Below are positions 44,135 through 54,343 of a stretch of 64,000 bases of DNA, piece after piece. The translations under genes were made by a program, and so were the position numbers. Numbering within the stretch: position 1 is the stretch's first letter; every line of letters starts with the position of its first letter. The notes beneath the pieces were generated by a model. That model saw only the letters and a list, made by a program, of their open reading frames with translations, was not told the DNA's origin and did not search any database. The stretch lies in NCBI GenBank assembly GCA_946894095.1, contig OX335644.1, forward strand, positions 22,363,595-22,427,594, given 5' to 3'. Source of the stretch: Incurvaria masculella (Eukaryota; Arthropoda; Insecta; Lepidoptera; Incurvariidae).

Positions 44135-44650
44135 GAGTGATCAAGGTCCATACATATCGTGCCTGTTTCCTCACCATATCGTGCCTGTTTCCTCACTCAA
44201 ATTAAGAACGGTTTTTCTGAAATGTTTCACATTTCATAAATAAACTGATATGTGTATGTATGTATGTTTTTTTAGGTAACTTAGCTTGTGTCCATGATCT
44301 AGATATTAGCGTTTGGTTTTTGCATACAACATTGTAGGGTTCCGTACCCAAAGGGTGCCAACGAAACCCAATTACTAAGCTTCCGCTGTCCGTCCGTCCA
44401 TTCGTCCTTCCGTCCGTCTGCCAGGGCTGCATCTCATGATTTCAGCTGCCTATCTATGAGGTAGGCCCCTTACAAAAAACCTGTTTTTTGTGTTAAATCT
44501 TGTACGGCACCCATCTTGTGCGAGCCCGACTCGCACTTGACCGGTTTTTAGAGGCGTATATAACTAAAATGAGTTATTATTATAAAAATATTTCTTAATT
44601 TGACTAAGGAAACAGGTACGAACCTTTGTATGAAACTTGATCACCTCCAT
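44135..44650. mobile_element. Family-D-like MITE, interrupted
   Basis: Starts after TTAA at 44131-44134 with gagtgatcaaggtccatac and a doubled tcgtgcctgtttcctcac; the right end near 44600-44650 (ttaatttgactaaggaaacaggtacgaac... gatcacctcc) mirrors it. A copy of the CCGT-microsatellite repeat (44333-44550) lies inside. Confidence 0.55.
44333..44550 (-). repeat. CCGT-microsatellite repeat, copy 7 (internal deletion)
   Basis: Both ends present but the middle (ccgctataacaacaaata) is deleted; nested in the family-D-like MITE. Confidence 0.85.
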
Positions 44651-44679
44651 ATCCACTGCCATTATCATGAGTGGCTCGT

Positions 44680-44835
44680 GGAAAAATTGTCCGTTTTTTC
44701 CATCCAGTTCAATGTAGCCGTCCTGACATGGCACCTAATTCGTTCAGAAATGTGGTGTATCGGGCTTATGTCATGACGGTGGCTTTGGTATATTTTACCC
44801 TCGGTATTAGCCATCCATGTCTGTATAAAAATCAT
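44680..44835 (+). mobile_element. SINE body fragment
   Basis: aaattgtccgttttttccat, ccagttcaatgtagcc, gacatggcacctaattcg, attagccatccatgtc; head missing. Confidence 0.6.
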
Positions 44836-44839
44836 CCGG

Positions 44840-45915
44840 TTATTTCATGCTAGGCTGTCGCTGAGGGCTTACGATTGTAAATACTCGCCGGGTGAAAAAT
44901 AAATTGACTGAATCAATCTGATGTTAAAGTTTGTTTTTATTTTTTTTCAAATTGGCAGACAAGCTAACTCAGACATGATATTTTTTCCTATTTTAAGGAA
45001 TAGCTAATAATAAGCATTTTCATTAGGGCATAAAGCCGAACAGCAGTCAACATGCATACAGGCATCGACGTACCAATATCGATGCATACAGGTTATAATT
45101 TCTTGTGTATACCACCGTTAGTCATACTAAATAATTAAAACTAAGTTAAAAATGGCAAGGTAATGATTAGTCGAGGGCTTTATAATACTGGATAATGTAT
45201 CATGGTCATTTCAATAATTCTGATTATAAATATTATACATCTTTTATCAAACTATTAGTAAACAATAGAAAATATAAACGGTCGAAAGGTTATTAGTAGA
45301 AAGTGTAATGCTAACTGTCGAACGACGTGTTATTCGGCCAAGCGAATTGAAAATTACCAGTCAGCATGGTACCGAAATGTAACTAAACGTCAGAATTGCT
45401 TGTTCACCCGAGTTAATATGCCATGGTAATGTCTTAGTCGCCTATTACGACATACACGGAAATAAAACTATTATTTCATAGACTGGAATGGGATTTAGAG
45501 AGATCTTATAAAAAATATTTTTAAATAAATATCTTCTTGAAAGGAAGAACATAAAAGATCGATCTCTGTTTCTAAAAATAGTATTATTTTTGTATCTACG
45601 CTTTACAAACAAAACAATTCCGACAAGAAAAACATAACTTTTTTACGATGAACCAATCATTTCTTTTGCTCGATTTTTCGGTGCTAAAAAAAGCCAAATA
45701 CATCTCGCCTCGCAAAACCAAGCTCAGCGAGGCATCATACCAGCGGATTTGCCATAGATCTCAGCATTAGTCGCTATCGAGCTCGGAAATAACGGTTATT
45801 TGTTCTAAGCAGCTAGCTTTACCAATCTGAAAAAAAAAACACTAATGCTTATGTAAGGTTTTAGATTACCGTGGTTACTGTTTACCCGACTGCGAAAGAA
45901 GGAGGGTTATGTTTT
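44840..45915. other. Intergenic, nothing recognised
   Basis: AT-rich with no long frame or clear repeat. Confidence 0.5.
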
Positions 45916-45919
45916 TTAA

Positions 45920-46770
45920 AAGATTAAACGGCTTTCTACTCACGGCATTATTTGTGCGGAGCGCCGCGACGTTTCGAGCCAAATATTTGGGTCATTTTCA
46001 TGTGAGCTCCAGTGTCCAGCGGCGGCCAACGGGTAATTGTCATTTTGACGTGTTCCGCCCATGAAGGTGAAGAATGTCACCTCCATGGTTCCACCGCTTA
46101 GATGAAAACGATAAGATAAAGATGAAACCAGATGAAGAACAAATTATACTGTGTTCCCAGAAAGTCAGTCGTTCGCTTGGCACTGATATAGGAAAATCCA
46201 TAAATGTCTCCGATTTTTAATCTGAAATAATAAACATATTTTGAAATTCTTATCATTTCCACGTATCACCTAATATGTGATGAACTAAACCCAACATAAA
46301 AATAAAAACAAATTTACAAACAGTACACTATTGCTTTGTGACAGCCCTAGTTGTTTTGAGTTTTAAGAGTATTAATAAATACTTGAATTTAAATCGAAAT
46401 AAAAATTAATAGAACTAACCTTTTATCGTTGCTTGTGTCAACCCTGTTTGCGCCCTTACCGTACATGAAAAACAGTTAAAATAAAAATATACTGAATATA
46501 TGCTTGCACTTATACGTGGAATGTGATTCAATTGCTCTTGTTGTCCTTTATGGTGTTATTTCCACATTTTTCAACAACACAAGACGGCAATTTGTTGATA
46601 CTTTGAAATCTCGCCCAACTGAATTCATGATAAGCATGGAGTGACAAGCAACTGCGCTGGGCGAGCGTAGTTTTGACGGACCAATAAATTTGATTAGTCC
46701 CCAATCCATTTATTTTTCATCTAAGTTGCGCCGCACAAAAAATGCCGTGAGTAGAAAGCCGTTTAATCTT
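45920..46770. mobile_element. TTAA MITE family B (851 bp)
   Basis: AAGATTAAACGGCTTTCTAC then tcacggcatt(a/t)tttgtgcgg at the left is mirrored at the right (ccgcacaaaaaatgccgtgagtagaaagccg...). TTAA flanks both ends (45916-45919, 46771-46774). No coding capacity seen. Confidence 0.85.
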
Positions 46771-46887
46771 TTAAAATGGACACTTATTCTTGTTAATATT
46801 CGATTCAAATATTATTTTATTTTAACAAAATATTCGAAGTCACCGTCCGCAATGCAGGTAAAGCGTTAATTAATGTACGTATAATCT

Positions 46888-47118
46888 GCAGGTCTATTCC
46901 TGGCATTCAGTAATCAGGAATCAGGAATTCTGAGTCTTGAAAACCGTTTTTATAGCGATTTTCAAAGCGTGTTTCGTACGGAAAACCAGGATTGGTTTAA
47001 AAAAACTATGCTTCGGAATATTTTCGTCAAGAAAATCGCTATGAAAACCGCTACAAAAGCGGTTTTCTAGACTCAGGATTCCTGATTTCTGATTACTGAA
47101 TGCCGGAAATAGACCTGC
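46888..47118. mobile_element. Foldback MITE
   Basis: About 230 bp. GCAGGTCTATTCCTGGCATT then cagtaatcagg at the left pairs with the right end (aatgccggaaatagacctgc); inner arms carry gaaaaccg(tt)ttatagcg and cgctacaaaagcggttttc. A related stretch occurs at about 41515-41650. Confidence 0.8.
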
Positions 47119-47269
47119 TTAACACTGTTTAAGACTATGTTGGCGGAATTTAAGGCGGGGATTATCGCCGGACTAAACAGCATTTTGTATGTTTAGTTTT
47201 ATATGATTAACTTGTATGGTTGGTTAGCTGGTCCTTGTACTAAATTTTGACAGTTCACTCTGAATACGA

Positions 47270-47740
47270 CCATGTGTCATTAGGAAAATCACCTGTACCT
47301 GTATATGTTGTGCGCCAGGACCTATTGAAGTGCCCGACGACGCCCATGGGTTTTCGAACGTTCAGGGAGGCTGCAGAAACCATGCCGCCCGGCCAGGTGC
47401 TTCTTCACACCACGTTTGAAGTACCCCGGGTTGTACTGTGGGGGAAATCCCTCGGAAGGGAGTTCAGTCCACTGTTTACTGACTCTATACATACCGGTTC
47501 AAGAGGATTGGTGGGTTTTTAGTCGACTGTGAATGTATGCATTTAGTCCCTGCTCCGCGTTGAGCGAAGGCAGAAAGGGACGGGGGGGGCATGATTATAC
47601 AGCTCCGATGAACATTCCCCATGGTGCGGACGATATAAAACAAACAGCTACCTCCCTTCGGAGTTGGAGGGTCTCCAAGTTCAGGAATAACTCGGGGTCG
47701 TCGACGAGACGCACGGCCCGACGCGGATTTCATATTCCAA
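47270..47740 (+). repeat. Retroelement-derived fragment with a second module
   Basis: First part matches the repeat at 7950-8185 in protein. The second part (gcagaaagggacgggg, cagctccgatgaacattcccc, cccttcggagttggagggt) matches 42230-42365. No intact frame. Confidence 0.45.
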
Positions 47741-48465
47741 GTACAACTGCTCTTACTCGTAGTACGACTCGGCTAAGAGCAGCAACAATCAGCCCAATAA
47801 CAGCCGTCGACACTCTTCGTCTGTGTGAGATTCACCCTCCCGCAGCGGCGGAGCGCGGCGCGCTACGAAACATCGCGAGGGTTATCACTCGACACAATAG
47901 GGATATTAAAATAAACCAGACTGTACGAAATGATTATTATTTATTGTATTTTATTTTTTCAACACATGTTTTCATTATCATTCGTTTAACTTTTAACAAT
48001 AAACTTTTTGTACATGGCTCACATTATAAGAACATAAACATTATTTTTAAGCTATGTTAAGGTACATTAGTCGTATAAATGATGGATCAAATATTGGGTT
48101 CATTCAGGGGTTAACAAATACTTTATAATTCCGCTTTTTCATCTTATAAGCTTTATCTTTATCTTTAAAGCTTATAAGTTTCCCCCATTATTTAAAATGA
48201 AGAAAAAACACACACACACAACCACTCCAAAAAATCACCACGTTGGTCGACTATGCACGTTGAAATAATAAATAACTCGGAGAGTACCAAACTAACGCGA
48301 GGTTGCATAGTCAGTGGCAACTTTTGAACGCAGTATTCCTGGGAAGACGCGGACTCGCCCCGCGCACTCCGCGCACCCCCGCACCACGCACACATAGCCG
48401 ATAGCACACGCATAGAAATACACTCATAAGTGTCGCTTCTGTTACGATAGTTATTTATTCGGTGC

Positions 48466-48950
48466 CAATAATGTCGAGAGGGTATCGCTGGTAGGCCGGT
48501 ACGGAGCTGGCGACAGTGCGAAGGGGCGTGGCGCCTGCCCGCGCCACGTGCTCCGTACGATACCAGGCGCGCGGGAGGGGTCGGCTGGTCGTGGAACAAC
48601 TGGGTAAGCCGCTTGGCTGTCCGGGCGTAGCTGCGAACATGACACTAGCATGGAAGCGACCGAACCTCTTTTGTTTGGGTTCTCTTTCTTTTGTTTGTAT
48701 TCACGGGTTTCCAATACTCATGGGGTTTGCGAAAACAATTCCGGCCGGCCAGGATTCAAACTATTATTGTAGGACTTCAGGTTTTGCCTTGAGGGAAAGA
48801 CTTCGGAATCTGATCCTTCTTTGATGCTTTTATAATTGAGTTTGCTGTCATCTTTAAATGTTTCATCCTCAATATGGATCAATTCAATCATTATAATCTA
48901 AATTGATCTAAACACCCTGCATAACCCACCTTGGATGGTGAAGCATTGTA
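48466..48950 (-). pseudogene. UGT relic: end of exon 7 and broken exon 8
   Basis: On the minus strand the words acaatgcttcaccatccaag|gtgggttatgc (about 48950-48926) match the end of exon 7 and its donor in UGT3 and UGT4. From 48630 an exon 8 follows (gcag|ctacgcccggacagccaag, FHDQPTPPARLVSY) with a 7-bp deletion where paralogs have TGGACGG-like sequence, then AGATPLRTVASSVPAYQRYPLDIIGTE and a stop: no membrane helix or KKxN tail. It is nearest to UGT4 exon 8. The rest of the gene is missing. Confidence 0.75.
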
Positions 48951-49394
48951 CATCTCGTAGACCGCTCTTTCGCGGTGTCGGTCGACGTAGCTAACTCGTG
49001 AAAAACCCAGAGAGCATAGGAAAAAATTAAAGCTTTACCTAGGCCAGAATTTAAAACGCCGTTTTTAACTTTTTGGCTCCTGGTTGTGGTCACAATTTTT
49101 GCAGCTAGACTACGCCTTATCAAGAGGTACACTTTTCGTGTCGGCCCATACAAAAAGGGATAGCCATTTCCAACTCCATATCTTAATAAATTTGGTTTAA
49201 ATATTATAATTTTTTAGCAAACTTTTTTATTTACTGGAATGTGAAATGCTCAACACGAAACATTTTGTATCAAAAAGTAAGTAAAATACTACTGTAGTAG
49301 TTTATGACTAAACCGAGGACTAAACATATAGTATTAAAAGCTAATGTACAAGTGTTTCACAGTGTTTTGCTTACGGTGACGCGGTGGCCCTTTT

Positions 49395-49414
49395 TTAGGT
49401 TAGGTTAGGTTAGG
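49395..49414 (+). repeat. Short (TTAGG)4 run
   Basis: Four copies of TTAGG, the insect telomere unit, inside a retroelement-like repeat; too short to call telomeric. Confidence 0.6.
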
Positions 49415-49503
49415 TTCTTTCCCTCTTTTCCTAAAATATGGTCGAGAGAGGTAATGGCTGTGCCCGGCGTGATGCTCGTGAACGGGTGCAGTTTGTGAGG
49501 ACT

Positions 49504-49780
49504 GCGGCCTTATTGCCGAACAGCGACGGTCGCTGCCAGCGTCGGGATCGCTGCTAACGAGTCATCGCATACAACATTTTGCGGCTACCATCGACTTACC
49601 ATGGATTACCGATACCGACCGCATATACTATGTCGATAGCGGCTACGGATAAAAAATAAATGCGGTTCCTTGCCTATCTTTTATCCGCAGTAACGGTAGC
49701 CACAAAATTTTGTATGCGATAACTCGTTAGCAGCGACACTGACGCTGGCAGCGACAGTCGCTGTTCGGCAATAAGGCCGC
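49504..49780. mobile_element. 277-bp foldback MITE nested in a retroelement-like repeat
   Basis: GCGGCCTTATTGCCGAACAG and about 60 further bases are mirrored at the right end (gtcgctgttcggcaataaggccgc). The host repeat has an uninterrupted copy at 53160-53600 (ggactggcttgctcc), which shows the empty site. Confidence 0.85.
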
Positions 49781-50594
49781 TGGCCTGCTCCAATTGGCAA
49801 CATGATAGTTGGTTGGGATAGTCTTTGCAAATAAAATTATATTTGTCATGAACTGTTGCATACGGCATGAATTGTAAATGTTTGTAAATTCATGTTAATT
49901 TTGTTAAAATCATTGACACACACTTTTGCAAATTAAGACTAAGTGGACGTTGAAAAAAAGAACAGCGGAGTTTCTTTCCAGTTCTTCTTCGCTGTGATTT
50001 GTTTTGCTGAACTGGCCAATGTTAAAATATGACAAATCCGAGTGCAGTGTATTGTCTATGGATGATGAATAAACAATACAATACAATATGCGAAATCAAA
50101 TTAATTTCAACTCAGAAACTAATTAAAGGAAACACAGGAGACTAACTACTATGATTTCAAGATATATTCAAGAAAAATATCTTTACATCGGGCATGTTTT
50201 GATGCAGAACACAGCTCTCTCCTGAGAATAGCTGCGCGATATTTTTGTAGGTAAGTAAATAATGTGTGTTTCTATCATTTATAATACAGATCAATCGTGG
50301 CTTACATATATCATTCAATATAATTTTGGCAGTTGCGCCACCTATTTGGCACCAGATGAGTCAACTTTACGCTATAAAAAATGCCTGATTGCGGGCAGCG
50401 CTGTGCAAAGTCTTTGCACAAGTGTTGACTTATAAAATATTGCTTGCTAAACTCAATGTGCTCATTTGAGCACAAGTGAAAACCGACACAAACTTATCTC
50501 AAGTAATAAAAAAATTAATTTTTGACTAGTTCTTGATTTTTTTACGGCTCCAAGTGACCGTAGACCTAAGAATGGTATTTTAACTTAAATTTAA

Positions 50595-50770
50595 GAGGAT
50601 AATGAGGTTATCAAGTTCTATGCAATGTTTCGTCCTGGATTGTTCAGTCAAATTAAGAAATATTTTTCTGATATTTTGCACATTAAATAAATCCATTGAG
50701 AGATACGCCTGTATTTTTTTTTATAACTTTTTTTATATCCAAAATATACGCCTTTTTGTATTTGCATATA
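50595..50770 (+). mobile_element. Left half of a family D MITE
   Basis: After TTAA: gaggataatgaggttatcaagttc, tcaaattaagaaatattt and ttttgcacattaaataaatcc, like the element at 50978. No right end is recognised. Confidence 0.5.
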
Positions 50771-50977
50771 AAATGTTTGGTGCGATTATCACGTAATATA
50801 TTAAAAAATGTTAGAACGTGATGTCGCTTGCACGGAAAATCACCATCGTGCCAAATTGTTATGTCTACGAAGAGCGATGTTCCAAAAAAATTGGCAAACA
50901 TCTAAAAATATTGGATAATAATATTGGTCTTCGATTCCAAATGCAGAAAGCAGTTCTACCTGCGGTTCTACTCTTAA

Positions 50978-51251
50978 GAGGATAATTTGGTGACCGAGTT
51001 CCATACAATAGCTCGTGCCTGTTTCCTAGATTTAAGTCATAGATTTATTTTTCTGAAATTGTGCACAATAAATAAATCAGCTGAGAGCTACGTCTATTCG
51101 TTTTGATTTCTTTAAAACTTATCTAATATCCATGACAAAATCCTCTAAAGATTTGTATGAAAATGTTTAAGGCAAAATTTCTAAAAAATATTTCTTAATT
51201 TGAGTGAGGAATCAGGCACAAACTACGGAATTTGATCACATCGTTATCCTC
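50978..51251. mobile_element. TTAA MITE family D (274 bp)
   Basis: GAGGATAATTTGGTGACCGA then gttccatacaat and gtgcctgtttcct; mirrored at the right (aggaatcaggcac... gatcacatcgttatcctc). TTAA at 50974-50977 and 51252-51255. Confidence 0.8.
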
Positions 51252-51255
51252 TTAA

Positions 51256-51797
51256 GGTGGCCCTTCCCGGCGGGACAAACACATTCGCGGGCACGGTACA
51301 AAATCGTGCTGTTGTGCTCTGGGACCTTCTCTGTTTTAAAAAAAAGACATGCTTCGTGAAGAGGATGATGCGACATGTCCACAAAGCAGACAATGCGCAT
51401 AGTGTTTGATTTGTTAAGATTTGGGAATATTTTAATTACAAAACGTCTTATAGCTAAAAGTAAAATACGAGCGCCGTAGTAAAAAAATCAATAAAAAACA
51501 ACTTGATTATAAATCTTTATGAAGCAAGCTAGGTTTGATGACTAACCTTTTGAAGGAGTTTTTATTTTATCGTTAAGTAATCCATGATCAAAGTTATTGC
51601 ATAAAACGCTCGAAAATTACAAACTTTTGGACCTTATAACTTAGAAACCAAACACTATTTTACAATGCCAATGTTCATCAGACATCTAGTTTGATTAAAT
51701 AAAGCAGTTTTGAGTATACATTTGGATCTCTGACAAGAATTATGCGCATGATCTTCTTTCCAAGTTTTTTATGGGGAGTTGAGCGGGAAGGCCCACC
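51256..51797 (+). mobile_element. TTAA MITE family A, copy 4
   Basis: GGTGGCCCTTCCCGGC to gaaggcccacc, TTAA at both sides. More diverged inside than the other copies. Its left TTAA (51252-51255) is also the right TTAA of the family D element. Confidence 0.85.
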
Positions 51798-51801
51798 TTA
51801 A

Positions 51802-53150
51802 ACGTGAGAATCGTTCGGAGGTTTCTGTCTCGGTAGTGGCCATATAGGATTTGTCCCAGGACCTCCTTAGGTTCTATCCAGCTTTAGGTTATAATTGAAT
51901 CTATTTTATGATATTACGTATTAACACTACAGTATTTTGTCATATATCAGGTAGGTATATGAGAGACGCGAGCCACATTTCCACGCAACAACCTGTAGTT
52001 GACATCAAATTTTCGCGGTGCTGATGTAGCCGGCTGTGTCGCTTGCTCGGTTAGTTGACCCACAGCGACGTGATAGCTCTCATCTGTCCATATGTTCGTT
52101 GTTATTACAAAATGTAGTTATTACAGTATGTAGTTACTGTTTACAATAAGTTGGGAGGTGTCAAAATTAAAATCGAGTGCCATCGAGGTGAGTTATGCGC
52201 GCTTGTGTCATAAACAAGATATTAAACACGCACCTAAGCAGGTTTCAATAATTGCTCATGGAACGATCACGATCCTTCATATACTAAAAATGTAGGTATA
52301 CATTTTAGACAGCTACTCGTGTGAGAACTTATCGTATTCTTTCCAAGAGAACAAGAGCTGGGCTAAAAATTTAAAAAATACTTGAAAAGTTGTGTTTGGT
52401 AAACTTGGTATTGGTAAACCACCTTAATAACTAACCTGCTTATCTTCTATCTGCTATCTGCTAAATCTTTATGATTTCTCTAGTTTTCCCTAAAGAAAAC
52501 ACGGTTGGAACAAACACAAAGTCGCATTATTTAGGCGAAATATTAAAACAGAGTACCACATACATACCGTACCACTCACAACTATAAGACTAGATACAAA
52601 GAAAATTTAAGATAACATAACGTATGCAAAAAAACAGCCTACAGCATACGTTTTAATAGTGCTTTAATCACAATAAACTACCAAGATATACCGCAAATGA
52701 AACAAGTGAACATCTTGAATAATTAAGTTGCACGACTGGCTCCACACCTAGACTTTTTGATTAGATTTTTCTGCATAAAAGCCTCAACATAACAATGAAA
52801 GTATTTTTTTTTCATTAATGCCCATGTAATCCGTATCAATAATGACGTGGGCTCTGTACATACACCCGAACTGCAGTAAAGCATTATTTAATTGTAGGTG
52901 TTGGTCATAATTTCATACAGGAATCGTACCTATACGATGTTGCTATCAAACCACTGTACTCTTTATTTTCTGTGAGTGGTAACATTTAAAGAAACATATA
53001 GTTTGTTTTTAGCTGTAAGAATAATAATGTATTTGTATTTTGACTCTTTGTTTAGAGGTCACTGTGTAGTTCATGACAGAAATAATAGTATTAAAACTAA
53101 ATCGTACAGCGTTTTCACAACTTTTTTATGTTGCCACTGGAGTAGTGCAT
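51802..53150. other. Intergenic upstream of UGT4, no exon 1 or 2 seen
   Basis: Checked for SHGILG-type and VTYxTPFP-type exons on both strands; none found. AT-rich. Confidence 0.5.
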
Positions 53151-53154
53151 TGCT

Positions 53155-53602
53155 TTAAGGTCCTTGCTTGCGGTGACGCTAGGTCCGGGTCTCCTCTTTC
53201 CCTAAAATATGGTTGAGAGAGGCGATGGCTGTGCCCGGCGCATTGATCTTCGATGGCCTGGCGTGATGCCCCTGAACAGATGCTCTTTGTGGGGACTGGC
53301 TTGCTCCAATTGGCAACATATTAGATGGCAAGCTTGGACTTTACAAATAAACTGATATATGTCATGAACTGTTGCATACAACATAAATTGTTGATTCTCG
53401 TCAATTCATATTGATTTCGTGTTTTTACCTGTGATTCTAAATACTTTTGTAAACTTAGACTAAGTGGACGTTGTAAGAAAAAAAACCAACGAAGTTTCTT
53501 GCCAGTTCTTCTTCACTGGGATTGCTAATGATATAAAAATATGACAAATTCGAGTGCATTGTACTGTATATGGATGATGAATAAACAATACACAATTAGT
53601 AA
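53155..53602 (+). repeat. Retroelement-like 3' region, copy 2
   Basis: Second copy of the repeat at 49380-50090, without the MITE; ends at tgaataaacaatacacaattag, right before a TTAA MITE that starts at 53609. Confidence 0.6.
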
Positions 53603-53608
53603 TATTAA

Positions 53609-54150
53609 GGTGGCCCAACCAGCTCATCTCCCCATACAAAAGGGGAAAGAAGATCACGCCTATATTTCTTGTCAGAGATCCAAAATTTTGCTCAAAATAG
53701 CTTTATTTGATTGAACTAAAGCTATCTGATATCCATTGGCATTGTAAAATTGAGTTTGGTTTCCAAGTTATAACGTCCGAAAGTTCGGATTTTTCGCGCG
53801 TTTTATACAATAACTTTGGAGGTGGATAACGCAATGATAAAGTAATAACATCTTAAAAAGATTAGTCATCAGACATAGCTTATTTAATCAAGATTTATAA
53901 TCTATTTGGTTTTTGTTAGATTTTTGACGACAGCGGTCGTGGTTTACTTTTAGCTATAAGTCGTTTTGAAATTAAAATTTTCGTAAATCTTACCAAAGTA
54001 CACTATGCACATTGTCTTTTTTGTGGACATGTTGCATCTTCCTCATCACGGAGACTGTCTTATTCTTAGAAACAGAGAAGCTCCCAGAGCGCAACAGCAC
54101 GGTTTTGTACCGTGCCCGCAAATGAGTTGTGGCCACCGGGCTGGGCCACC
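53609..54150 (-). mobile_element. TTAA MITE family A, copy 5
   Basis: 542 bp in inverse orientation, TTAA at 53605-53608 and 54151-54154. Ends 193 bp before UGT4 exon 3. Confidence 0.85.
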
Positions 54151-54343
54151 TTAAAAGAATGAAATGATTGCAAGGTATTCAAGCACTGTAAATAATGCGA
54201 TAATTCAACTGACACGAAAGTATAAACATATTTTTAGGTGATTTAAATTGAGAACAAAATTTGATATGTAAATTCTGTCATTAATAAACATTTACATAGA
54301 CACATTTATGCATATAAATAAGAGTGTATAATGAACATTTCAG

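Larger units (their letters stand above)
49380..50090 (+). repeat. Retroelement-like 3' region, copy 1 (with nested MITE)
   Basis: Shares with 53155-53600: ctaaaatatggt(c/t)gagag, ggctgtgcccggcg, ctccaattggcaacat, tgtcatgaactgttgcata, gactaagtggacgttg, agtttctt(t/g)ccagttcttctt and ggatgatgaataaacaata. The end looks like a 3' UTR with AATAAA. No protein is left. Confidence 0.6.

Noticed and set aside
49395..49414. Telomeric sequence
   Set aside because: Only four TTAGG units inside a dispersed repeat.
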